The notes beneath the pieces were generated by a model. That model ran no database searches, was not told the DNA's origin, and worked only from the letters and a program-made list of their open reading frames with translations. Source: Darksidea phi (Eukaryota; Ascomycota; Dothideomycetes; Pleosporales; Lentitheciaceae). Taken from it: 64,000 nt of DNA. Location: NCBI GenBank assembly GCA_030770425.1, contig JASJFT010000205.1, positions 1-64,000 of the forward strand, written 5' to 3'. The position numbers and the translations under genes are program-made. Shown here piece by piece: positions 27,155-38,747 of the stretch (the first letter of the stretch is position 1; the number at the start of each line of letters is the position of its first letter).

Positions 27155-30100
27155 CGCCATATGATCACTGAATAATCCTCACCAGAGCCGCCATTCTGTT
27201 GCTCAGTATGCCAGAATATCCACCTCGTACCTAAAATAGTGTAGCTTCCAGCATGTCTACCACTACTCGAGCAGCCGTTCAGCCCTTGATCAATCCCCGC
27301 ACTCCAGGATGTATCGTGTGTCGCTCGTTGAACGATCGGTGGGAAGTCCCGTACGGTTGACCGCTGCGTATACCGAAAGGCCGTAGACGATTCCCACATG
27401 CTGAAGGGGAAGGCCGCTATAACTCATACGGGAATAGGTAAAAGCGTATTTTTAGGAGCGTTTAGTCGAAGACCTACATGTCAGTGAAGCCACATGAAGA
27501 TGGTGTCTAGAACTATGAATGTAAGCTAGGCGAGCAATGATAAAATGACAGATGAGTCTCCGCTACGGCGGCGCAGCCCCAAGGGATTCGAAGAGAGCTT
27601 CATTAAGCCTGGGGTTTTCTGATTGTATTCAGAAATATAAATGGAAAATAACAGGAGAACAGAATAACGCAAAACATAGATGCAGCAATGGAAGCTCAAA
27701 GATGTGTACTGGAGAACTTCGAAGCGTGAAAGATGTTTTGGGTTTTGCCAAGACATACATCTGACAGTGCACGGACTTATTTTGCTTCTCGACATTTGCC
27801 TGCAGTCTTTCGTTCGATCCATCGTAATCTCTCCAGGTCTCCAAAAAGCTGGTTTTTGCGTTATCGCTCCGTTCTATCTGAGCTTGAGGAAGTATCCTTT
27901 TCCTGTCGCGGCTACGCAGGTCGCACACTGCAGTGCCCAATGGACGCTCAACCGCACCCTAAAATGGCTCTGTGACTTCGCGAACTCGCTCGATCTTTAG
28001 TAAAAAGCAAAAAATAAATAAAAAATTCCTCTCTCTATCGACGACTCGGCCTCCGCAATAGACTTGCAGCGTCTAGACTTTTCTGCAGTTTTGCAGATTA
28101 TACTGCATGCTGTAGCCGATATCTACAGTTTGGCGACAATGGTCCTCGTCTACTACACCAGCACCCCCGACACGACCTTTACCGTGGGCGATATCTCGGC
28201 GCGTCGTCTCCTAATTGATAATGCTGCGCTTAAAATGGAAGACAGCTTCATAGCTTGTTGAGCAGGCCTGTTGGGCGCTTGTATTTGACTTGGTCGCAAC
28301 CGTAGCTCTCACGCACACAGCGATCGCGTCAACTGCTTCTGCAGTGAGAGTGAGTGTGTGTGTGTGTGGCTCAAGAGCTCCATGAACTGTGGATGACTTT
28401 GGCTGGCTACCAAGCTTGACGATGACTTATCTTAACAACTATACTTTAAGTATGGGCATAAAGAGGATACAAGTTGGTAATCCAGCTCGCGTGCCTGTAG
28501 TATGGTACCTCGCGTTACCACAGATTAGGGCCTGCAGATTACGGATAATAGACAGCTGACCACCTTCGAGTTTCCTGGCTTCTAAGCCCCAAGATGAAGT
28601 ATCGTTTCCGCATGCAGTCCGCCCATCAACAGGTATACACTCTGCTCTCTCATGCACATCACCACTAATAAGACTTTGCTCGCACAACATTCTGAAATTG
28701 TTCTTTTGCGTGTTACCTACCATTTTTATCTTGTAACTTATTTCCCTATACGAAAATTATTACTCGCGGTTCATTGCCCCACATTTCCCAACGAGATTTA
28801 TGTAGCAATTCTTATAGAGAGAGTTTGAAACAATACTGGGTTTACATGCTGGTAAAGTAAGCACATAAATCTTTGGGTATCTCTATCAGTATTATCACAC
28901 CACAGACCGTTCGAAGTGGCAGCCGATATCTAAAAAGTTCGCTTATAATGTATGTTGTAGTATATATGGGGATAGTTAACGCACCCGAAAAGAGAATGAA
29001 TAGCGGCAGCGACTTCCGAAGGAATGAAGCAAGAACAATGATATAGTAATACTGCAATCAAGGAAATCCCAGGTTAAAAGAAATGCAATACGGCATTGCT
29101 AGAAGTTATTAGAACCCAGAACTACCTCACTCTATAAAATGTATGCTTAAAGGATTTACACAGCACTCATTTTGTTAGCTTAAATCGTATAAGTAGAAAG
29201 GCTCTCTCGACTGAGTCAAGAAATTTTGACAAAGCGGTGTCTATCTAATCTCTTGATGGGTACCTATAAGGTGGGTATAAGTTTCCAGTAAGCATTTAAG
29301 GTCGCTCAAGCTAAAGGTTATAAGTATGTCTCCTATATCTACTGCACCGGACAACAACGCGCCCTAGTAGTAGTCAGAGTTCTTCGAGCTTTGCCTTCTT
29401 AGTAATGCTTCGAGAGAATGAACACGGGGAAAATAGATATGATGGGGAGAGCTATTCGCACATAATATGGAGTGTGGTATTATAGCTACTTTTTGCGCAG
29501 TCAAGGCGATGACAAAAGGCTAACATTAATGGAGTTTTGTATCGCTAGAGCATCGGCATAATGCGTAGTATTTAACCGTCCCGCGTACACCATTAAAGGT
29601 CAGGGTACGAAATCAGCGAAGCTAACCAGGAGAGATGCAAATACCTATTATCTTAAACTAAAGAGCCGCTACCTCTATGTTGCAACGCAGTCTACACCCT
29701 CGAGTTACATTTCATTCTTTATAGTGGCTGATGTCTCTTCGAAGAAGCCTGCAAAATACGAAAGCCAAGTCGTACTAGTGATTGCTGTGTGTGCCTATTT
29801 CTTTTAAGCTTGCCTTATCTGTCGAACCCCTCTCTTTGTGATCTCGTTGTTCTACTGCTGCTGGTTACTAATATTCCGATACTACTAGCTATAACTCTTC
29901 GTGTGGCGAAATTCTTCGCGAGCGTACGGTGGATTACCGAACATTGATTCCGTGATGATCTGTCTGTCTATTTAGCGTTAGATTGCGCTTAGAATTTTTA
30001 AGTCCCTTAGAGTCATAGTTCGAAAGGCCGTTCTAGATCTATTCGCTGACTGGAGAGTGTGGCTCGGTGGACAGTGACGAATATCTAACAGACTGTGATT

Positions 30101-31349
30101 GGCAATTTATTGAGCACACAGCCACATGTGGCGAGTGAGCACCACGGAAGCCAGGCGCACCGCGCAGCAGACGATGCAATCTCTAGAACGGCATACGAAT
30201 GCACTGTACGTTCGCTTCTTTTTGCACTTTAGTCTCACAGTGGCCAATGTACCAAACGAAAAGTACGCGCAATCTTAGATGCAATGAAACTGACTGCGGC
30301 AACATTCGCAATCCCACTCTGGCGGCGTTCTAAGACGATGTACACAATACAGTGCATGTTTTTTAGATACGTTGGTGAACTAAAATTCGCCCACAATAGC
30401 GGAATCTTGACCGGTCGAGGGCATTTTCAATGCCATGTTTGCGCAGCAAGAATAAGAGCAAAGGACCACACCCCAGGACCCAAGGCAGTTACTCATCTGG
30501 TTCTCTATGAGTAAGTCCGGTCAGCGTCGAGCCGGCTTCTTTTATGTTCCGAATGTCCTCATTATGCACGAAGAAACATAACCTTGCGCTCCAGGAGATT
30601 CACTACGCTTCAGGTCGGATATGATACAAAGTTTGAAACTCCGCGTATCAAAAAATCGCCCCCAGGCCTAATTCTCTGGCAGACGGAAAAGTTAGGGGCG
30701 CTTCACCTGATGATCAAAGTTGGGCAAGCGCGTGGCGAAGCATTGTGGCGCGTAGCTAAGCCACAGCCTCGTCCAATCGCTCTGTGTTCTCGACTCTGCA
30801 GCCTTCTAGCTTCACCGTAGACTGATTCCTGTTGAACATCCAAACCATACCTCACTCCAACTAGAGCTCCTCAATCCTCAGGCTTTCATGAATGTGCGAC
30901 TGAATGGAGTTCGTGAAGCGGTTGCGCCGGAAGGCGAGCAGAAGCTTCTCGCAGTTTTGCACTGCCTCCTTCGAAGACGCGCCGCGGTCTTGTCGTTTCC
31001 TTGGTACCTTTCGCACCACGGTCGAAAGCTCTTGGAATGGCCACTTAAGTATTGCCGCTGGGGTGAATGACAAGGCCGCCGAGTGGCCGCGCGATGCAAC
31101 GCCGAGTAAGGCTTCCCAGAAACAGTGTTCGCCCTCAAGGCAGATGTGAGAATGACGCCGCAAGCCAAGAGATGATACACAGCCCCCATATACGGTATAT
31201 GTGCTTTGCCGCATCGCGCTGAGGGCTATTAGACTTTGCACAGTTACCTCCACTTCACGTGCTACCCTAGGCTTTCAAGACGGTCGACGCGCCTTTTGCT
31301 CGTCAACTTAAAGTCTACTGCTCCATTGCTTTACAGATTATTTATCATT
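27155..31349. other. 4.2-kb gene-poor, AT-rich region
   Basis: No reading frame with family features was found. Notable small items are a (TG)n run near 28352-28368, AT-rich sequence from about 28720 to 30100, and a short ORF from the ATG near 28139 to 28261 starting MVLVYYTSTPDTTF, too small to support. The last 500 bp are the promoter of the Ca2+-ATPase and contain overlapping open frames on both strands (30861-31253) that I could not resolve. No transposase or reverse transcriptase remnant was recognised. Confidence 0.5.
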
Positions 31350-34300
31350 ATGGAGTGCGATAAGCTCGCTCCCCCCACACTCCAGGTCAACACTCGGCAG
31401 CGTGCTCTGAGTCAAGCCGACACTATTTCTTCATCAACATCGAATCCGTTCTTGACACCGGTGTCTCCCAGCAATGCGTCCACAAGCAATGCGTCTACTG
31501 TAGTAGAAGATACGCAAGCTTCATTACGACCGGACCCAGGCACAGAGGCCGACTTCGAAGTAAACGATAATCCGTTCGCATTTTCACCTGGACAGCTAAA
31601 CAAACTACTCAATCCGAAATCTCTGAACGCGTTCCAAGCGCTTGGCGGTCTTCAAGGTATCGCGCGCGGACTACAATCGGATACCGACGCTGGATTGAGT
31701 GTCGATGAGGCGACAGCTCCTCGGCATATAACATTCGACGAAGCCATCAACAGCCACATTTCGATTGAGAAAAAGGCATCAAACCCCCCACATGCCGGCG
31801 GACAGCTTTTTCAAGATCGGATACATGCTGGCGGACAGCCTTTTCAAGATCGGATACGTGTCTATGGGCGCAACACTCTTCCTCCGAAAAAAGCTACACC
31901 TTTGTGGAGGCTAATATGGAATGCATACAATGATAATGTGTTAATAATTCTCACAATCGCTGCTGGCATCTCCTTAGCCCTCGGTCTCTATGAAACATTC
32001 GGAGCAGAGCATCCTCCCGGCTCACCCACCCCAGTCGACTGGGTTGAAGGCCTTGCAATATGTATTGCTATTATAATTGTTGTTTTGGTTACAGCTCTAA
32101 ATGACTGGCAAAAAGAGCAGGCATTCGTTCGACTCAATGCGAAAAAGGAGGATCGAGAAGTCAAGGTGATGCGGTCTGGAAAAGCAGTTATGATAAACGT
32201 CCACGATATCCTTGCTGGAGACGTTTTGTTCTTGGAACCTGGCGACGTTATTCCAGTTGATGGGGTATTCATTGATGGCCACAATGTGAAGTGCGACGAG
32301 TCGTCTGCGACGGGAGAGTCGGATGCCATCCGAAAGACCCCCGGTGCTACCGTCATGAAATGCCTAGAGGCAGGTCAGTCCACGAAAGGCCTTGACCCCT
32401 TCATCATTTCTGGTGCGAAGGTGCTCGAAGGTAAGATATAGGCCCTTAGTCTCGGCGATTGTCGCTTCACCTTCCCGAAGCTAATATATATACAGGCGTG
32501 GGAACCTTCATGGCGACCTCTGTTGGGGTGCACAGTAGTTTCGGCAAGATCATGATGTCAGTCCGCACCGAGCTCGAAGCCACTCCACTTCAAGAAAAGC
32601 TTGGTCGACTTGCGGTGGCTATAGCAAAGATCGGAAGCACCGCCGCGATCGTTCTATTCTTTGTACTTTTTTTCCGTTTCGTGGGGGGCCTCTCTGGAGA
32701 TAACCGCACACCCACAGAGAAAGGCTCAGCTTTCCTGGACATCTTGATTGTCGCAGTCACTATAATCGTCGTCGCAGTTCCAGAGGGTCTTCCTCTAGCC
32801 GTGACTCTGGCTTTAGCGTTTGCGACTACCCGGATGTTGAAGGAGAACAATCTTGTTCGAGTTTTGCGAGCATGCGAAACCATGGGGAACGCGACAGCTA
32901 TTTGCTCGGACAAGACAGGAACACTGGTAAGTAAACTCGAAGCGATAGAAACAAGCAGCCTCGCTAACGTTGCTTGCGCAGACAACGAACAAGATGAGTG
33001 TTGTGGCCGGCACATTTGGATCCACAAGCTTCGCCCAATCCGAGGCAGTTTCTACTCCAGTCCAAAGTACCTCGTCTTGGGCCTCGAAAGTCACGCCAGC
33101 TGCCAAGGAGCTTATCGTCCAGTCTGTCGCCATCAACTCCACTGCGTTCGAGGGCGACGAAGAGGGAAAACCGGTCTTTATTGGATCCAAAACCGAAACA
33201 GCCTTACTCCAGCTCGCCAAGGATCATCTCGGTCTGCTGTCGCTCTCCGAGACACGTAACAACGAGCAAGTCGTGCATATGATGCCATTCGACTCAAGCA
33301 AAAAATGCATGGCAGCTGTGATCAAGCTCAAAGCTGGTGGATACCGTCTTCTTGTCAAAGGCGCTTCCGAAATTCTCCTCGGCTTCTGCTCTGCCCGTGC
33401 AGACTTTAAGACTCTACAAACTGAAACTCTATCCGAAACTCATCGAGAAGCAATCAGAGCCACGATCAATGAGTATGCGAGCAGATCTCTAAGGACTATT
33501 GGGCTCATATACCAAGACTACCCTCAATGGCCTCCGGCCAATGCCGAGCTCAGTGAGACCGGTAGTGTCGAGATCGACTCCCTTCTCCGTGACCTTACTT
33601 TCTTCGGCGTAGTCGGAATTCAAGACCCCGTACGCTCCGGCGTACCGGCAGCTGTCAAAAAGGCTCAAGGTGCGGGCGTCACTGTTCGCATGGTCACTGG
33701 CGACAACATGGAAACTGCGCGAGCTATCGCGACTGAGTGCTGCATATACACAGAAGGCGGGGTTGTCATGGAAGGTCCAGATTTCCGCCGGCTGTCCGAG
33801 GCCGAGATGGATGCGGTCATCCCTCGCCTCCAGGTCCTGGCTCGTTCCTCGCCGGAGGATAAGAGGATTCTTGTCTTGCGACTCAAAGCTCTCGGTGAGA
33901 TTGTTGCTGTGACGGGAGATGGTACTAATGACGCACCTGCTCTAAAGGCTGCGAATATCGGATTTTCGATGGGTATTGCAGGCACTGAGGTTGCTAAGGA
34001 GGCGTCTTCAATCGTCCTCATGGACGACAACTTCTCGTCTATTATCACCGCACTTATGTGGGGACGGGCCGTAAACGATGCGGTGCAAAAATTCTTGCAG
34101 GTAAGGAGCTTGTACATGCGCATCTTTCATCGCAACATACTGACCGAAACAGTTCCAAATTACGGTCAATATCACCGCTGTTTTGCTGGCCTTTGTAACC
34201 GCGGTCTACGACAACGAGATGAAGCCGGTGCTCAAGGCCGTGCAACTGCTCTGGGTCAACCTGATCATGGACACCTTTGCCGCCCTGGCTCTCGCCACGG

Positions 34301-35029
34301 ATCCACCGACGGAAGCGATACTAGACCGTCCTCCACAGGGCAAAGACAAGTCACTAATCACGACGACTGTAAGTTATACCCTCATCCCGAATGAGACGAG
34401 CGTCCGCTAACCATCGTGCCTAGATGTGGAAGCAAATTACCGGCCAGAACATCTACAAACTCACCGCCATCTTCGTACTTTATTTCGCCGGCGGCTCTAT
34501 CTTGGGGTACGACCTCTCAGACCCAACCAAAAAACTCGAACTCGACACCGTCATCTTCAACACCTTCGTCTGGATGCAAATCTTCAACATCTTCAACAAC
34601 AGGCGTCTCGACAACAAACTCAACGTTTTCGAAGGAGTCCACCGCAACCCCTTCTTCATCGGCATCGTCGCTCTCATTGTCGGCTTGCAAATCATGATCA
34701 TTTTCGTCGGAGGCCGTGCGTTCCAGATCAAGCCCGGCGGTATCGATGGGACCCAGTGGGGCATCTCCATCGCCGTGGGTTTCGTATGTATCCCGTGGGC
34801 GATCGCTATACGGTACTTCCCTGACCCCTGGTTTGCGGCTATTGCGCGTGTTGTTGGCAAGCCGGTGGTTGTGGTGTCTAGGGCGTGCTCCAAGGGCGCA
34901 TCGTCCGTGAAGCGACTTTTCAAGAAGAAGACGAAGAACGATGAGAAGAGTGACGTGGAGACGGGGAGTACGCCGCCCATTGTTGTGACCGACAACGATG
35001 AGGTGACTGCTGAGAAGAATAGGCGTTGA
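31350..35029 (+). CDS. P-type Ca2+-ATPase, vacuolar PMCA/Pmc1 type
   Basis: Five exons (31350-32430, 32496-32926, 32982-34100, 34153-34368, 34424-35029) encode 1,150 residues, the family's usual size. Seen in order: a Ser/Thr-rich N-terminus with NPFAFSPGQL (calmodulin-site-like region of fungal Pmc1), RVYGRNTLPPKK, TM1-2, the actuator TGES, TM3-4 with VAVPEGLPLAVTLA, the phosphorylation motif DKTGTL (D499), a nucleotide domain, the hinge TGDGTNDAPALK, and TM5-10. The tail is Lys-rich and acidic, without a C-terminal autoinhibitory domain. Such pumps move cytosolic Ca2+ into the vacuole and respond to calcineurin/Crz1. An intron lies exactly after DKTGTL. Just before RVYG an 11-residue tandem duplication is present. 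Confidence 0.95.
31791..31856 (+). repeat. 33-bp in-frame tandem duplication in the Ca2+-ATPase
   Basis: Two adjacent 33-bp copies (31791-31823, 31824-31856) encode HAGGQLFQDRI and HAGGQPFQDRI, differing at a few synonymous sites and one Leu/Pro. The pair sits in the N-terminal cytosolic part just before the conserved RVYGRNTLP block. Confidence 0.9.
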
Positions 35030-35300
35030 GGTGCCTTTTATTGCTTTTAATGACTAATGTCTCCTGTACTATAGATGTTTCATTAGCTTTCCTTTTACTG
35101 TGGCTACTTATACCCCTTCATTAGACACAGATTATGGCTTTATGTTAAGAAGAAGCCCAGCATCACATGCTTATTTAGAGGTTACTGAACCAGATATTTT
35201 ACACTTTAGCTTTCTCTGTTTCGTATTCACATGCTATGCTCAGGTCAACATTAGTATGATTACACGTACTGCACCCAGAACGCCTTCTCTTCGGCCAAAT

Positions 35301-36702
35301 CTAATCCTCCTTGTCGCAAACCTTATGAAAATCCCTATGCCTTGCCGCGCCCTCCCCAATAAGGTTCTCGAACTCGGCAAACGGACAGCTCGCTCCAGGA
35401 CCGGACTGACAATCCGGAATGGGTCGGGGAGCCGTATTCGCAATGAAACGGACGAAGTCGCCCGGTCCCTCATCAGACACTGCGCCCCGCGTACACGTCA
35501 TCGTCTCCATTCCGACATGGCCCAGAAAGGGGATGAGGTCTGACATCCTCCACGCACGCGTCCAATTGATATGGTCGGTAGGAAATTGTTCCGCCGCTTT
35601 GGATGAAGAGTTGAACAAACCTAGCGCGGTAGCAACGAACGGCGGAACTTCGCGATGCGTAAAAGATAGAAAGAAGCGCTGTTTGTCAGGCCAGCCGTCT
35701 CCGGGTGTGTCGTGCTTGTCGATGTGTTGGAAGAGTTGAGCCTGGGCTTGCAGCCATGGGAATCCGAGGTATGGCGATAGCGGATTTAATGGACCTGAGT
35801 ATCCAATTAATCAGAAGACCTTGAAAAGAATATTATCGCTACGCACCGACCATGTACGCGTACTTAAGGTCCCAGGCATACTCGTATGCCATCCACTCCG
35901 AATCGGTGAAGACGGCGCAGATGTCGGAACGATTGCCTTTGATCGCGCTTTCGTAGCCGCAGAGCATCTGGAAGCCGACCACGTCCGACGGAGTCAGTTT
36001 GAAGGGCATCCACGATGCCAGACGGCGTGAGATGCTGTCGCCGTACATGCCGATGAACTTCTTTTGCTCTTTAGTTCCGGGCTCTTTCGAGAAGGCTTTG
36101 CAGGATTTGTGGGGATCCAGCGGCTCCATAGAACCGTTTTTGTTTTCAAGAATGCGGACTATCTCGATGTCGTCCTTGTGGGGAAAGGCTTGGGTGAGGT
36201 TACTCGCGGTGTCATAAGTGCGAGACTTCTTGTCGGCGAGGATGCGCTTGGTGTGGGGTACGAGGTCCGGGTAGCGCTCGAGAAGATGCTTGCCGACCAA
36301 TTTCGCGTCAACAGCACCAGACGGGGTAAGTTCTTCAAGTTTGTCCTCCAAAATGGGCGATTGCCATTTCTCCATAAAACTCAGTGGACCAGACCAGCCT
36401 TGTCGATGCTTCTCGAGCTTCCACAGAAACGGTTTAATGTACTCTTCATACTCTTGGTCATTGGCGTATATGGCGCCGTGGCGGATAATGTACGATGCAG
36501 CGGTCACGGTACAATTCGGTGGTGCCGTATGTTGCAGTCCGAAGCCGACGGCATCAAAGTATGGCGAGATACCAGGAAGATGCAGCAGAGGGTCGAATTG
36601 ATACCCTTGAGAATGATCAAGAGGCTGGAGTGGTGTTTGGGTGTTGAGGTATGCTGGTAGGGCAGTGGCTGGAGCCGCTAACAAAAGGGTAGGAAACAGC
36701 AT
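35301..36702 (-). CDS. Secreted histidine-phosphatase-family protein
   Basis: Two exons (35847-36702, 35301-35794; 52-nt intron) give 449 residues. A signal peptide (MLFPTLLLAAPATALP) precedes the histidine acid phosphatase fold: SYIIRHGAIYANDQEYEE with the RHG box, SRTYDTASNLTQAFPHK, and FLGHVGMETMTC in the place of the C-terminal HD/HAE proton-donor segment. Family members are phytases, acid phosphatases or inositol polyphosphate phosphatases. In this one the RHGxRxP box reads RHGAIYA, lacking the second Arg and Pro. This fits a fungal subgroup with a variant box; activity is uncertain. Potential N-glycosylation sites (NCT, NLT, NGS, NRS) support secretion. The ATG at 36702 is the first in frame. 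Confidence 0.82.
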
Positions 36703-37421
36703 CTTGTCCAGATGACCCGCGATGTAGGAGATTGAGAACAATTGCGCGAGAGGTCAGTCCGGCCTGGTCACCTGAACGCGATCCTGAAATAACAACATTG
36801 AAAATGTCGCAACAAGGAATCTTGTTGATTGCTACTTCGATGACGTCAGATGCAAGGTACGTTGCCGCGTACGAGAACAACTATTCGTGCAAATCCCCCA
36901 GTCGGCAAGATCTCGTGCGTTCATCGTGCATAATCGTAACATATAGACATCCAAGTGGAGCAGACATCTACATCAACTTTAAAAGTTGCCTGTATCCGCA
37001 CATGCATGCGATGCAATTGGCGGTAGTTCTCTGATTGGCTGTGACGGAAACGACGGCTTTCTCTACCCTCTCACCCTTCATTGCTGACCTGTATCATGGG
37101 CCACTCACACCCATTTCCTAATGTAGGAGAGCCGCGCACGCGACGGGCTGCGCCTCACACGATACGACGTCGAACGAATGCGGAGGTAGCATGCAGACTA
37201 TCATAGGTAACACTACCACAATCACCAACCGTTGCGGAAACAAATTAGGGCAATATTGATTCTAGTCGAGTAGACAGCTATCGCTAGTGCCCTACATTCA
37301 GTTGCATGCTGCCGCTGTTATAACGACGCACACCGTCACCATGCCAATTCCTTGACGCCGAGACTCCGTCGAATGTCGTGAATCACGAATCTCTTTTGGA
37401 TCAACCCTCATCATCTCGACC
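36703..37421. other. Intergenic, nothing recognised
   Basis: Promoter side of the phosphatase gene and terminator side of the hemerythrin gene; no motif recognised. Confidence 0.4.
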
Positions 37422-38177
37422 TTACTCTTTTGATGGGTTCGGGCTGACCTTCCCCTCGGGGAATTTCCTGAAGATGTCGGCGATGTGGTCAATCGGAGCC
37501 GTCAGCAGCCCCATGACCGTCTCGAACGGCGGGTTCTCGCCAGCGCTCGGATGGCTCCTGGACGGCACGAAAGCCTTCGTCCTGCCAAAGTTTGTAGCCA
37601 GCTTCTCCGATACGCCCTGGTTCTCGCCGTGGCTTAGCGCCTTCTCAAGGGCAGGAAGGTCGTCCTTCTCTTCTTCGGCGATATGCTCCTGCAGTACCGT
37701 CATGAGGGACTTGAGCTGGGGGACGTAGTCGGAGTCCTGGGGGCTCATGTTCTGGAACTTTTTGAGGAACTCCTTGACCTGCGAGCGTCATTAGCATCCG
37801 GCAGCCAGAACATCTCGGACGATGCGTACCTTGTGGTGCTCCTCACGGTCCTTGTCGGCCATGGTCTTGCCCTCGTGGCCGAGGTACTTCTCGAATGCGG
37901 GATACACGATGAGCTCCTCGGCAACCGAATGTCGGGCAAGCTCCCACGTGAACTGATTGCCGTAACGCGTCTGGTGGTCGACGTCGGTGGAGTTGACTAT
38001 CTCGTCGTACGCTTTCTGAATCTCACGGTGGTCACTGGTGATGACGTCGCTGATGGACGACATGGCTGCGATTTGGGCGCGGATGGATGCCGGTCTGGCG
38101 GTGACTGGAAGACGGACGTTCTGGGGTCGAAGCGCGGTTCTCAGAAGCGGCGATGTGAGGGTGCGGGACTGGAGCAT
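37422..38177 (-). CDS. Hemerythrin-like HHE domain protein, likely mitochondrial
   Basis: Two exons (37830-38177, 37422-37778; 51-nt intron) encode 234 residues. The first 40 residues are Arg/Ser/Thr-rich without acidic residues (MLQSRTLTSPLLRTALRPQN), a typical mitochondrial presequence. A hemerythrin/HHE four-helix domain follows: ISDVITSDHREIQKAYDE, ELARHSVAEELIVYPAFE, KDREEHHKV and LQEHIAEEEKDDLPALE. These supply the H...HxxxE...HxxxE pattern that binds a di-iron centre. Fungal members are tied to oxidative and nitrosative stress or iron handling, with no proven common reaction. The gene is divergent from the catalase, 570 bp away, so shared stress control is possible. Confidence 0.88.
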
Positions 38178-38747
38178 GATGGGTGCGAGGAGAGAGAAGG
38201 AGTGCGGTGGTGCGGCAGAAGAGGAGGTGTAAAAAGCTGCGAGCAGACAGCCCTTATTGGAGCCATGGCGTCAATGGCACGCAACCGTTACGTACCTCGC
38301 ACAGCGCAGCCGCTCCCTGGGCACGACGCAGCGATGAGGTGTGTTTGTCTCGGCTGAACAATGCTCGTGCGCTGATTGGCCCCCGCCTTCCCCGCAGCGG
38401 CATCAACAGCTTAGCCATGGTTCGTCGACGTCACTTTCGCATGGCGCCCACTGAAATGCCATCAACCGCCAACTTTCCCATGATCCAACAGCAGGGATAT
38501 AAACAACGCCACGCTATTCGCGCGAAGTCAGTTGACGTCCTGCGTCTCAACATTAATAGCGGCCTATTAGTGAATGTTCGTGTATGTGGTGCCGTCCGCA
38601 TTGGGACATCGAGCTCAATCCGCACGTCAGAACACCATCACGTTGACAAATACCCCGTGCAGGACAGCTTCGTGTACGCCATGATGGCGTACGACGGCTG
38701 CTCGTTCCCCGCACCCTTAAACTCACGCCCGCGCTCTGGGTGTGCCA
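38178..38747. promoter_or_regulatory. Divergent promoter of hemerythrin and catalase genes
   Basis: A head-to-head region of 570 bp between two oxidative-stress-type genes. A long plus-strand open frame runs through it but has no family features. No AP-1 or Skn7-type element was identified by eye. Confidence 0.4.

Noticed and set aside
27563..27600. GGGATTCGAA, resembling a tRNA T arm
   Set aside because: No D or anticodon arm at the right distance on either strand.
28139..28261. Short ORF starting MVLVYYTSTPDTTF
   Set aside because: Only about 40 codons, no homologous feature, and no supporting splice sites.
30861..31253. Overlapping open frames on both strands upstream of the Ca2+-ATPase
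   Set aside because: Neither strand shows a domain or a convincing start; the position fits a promoter.
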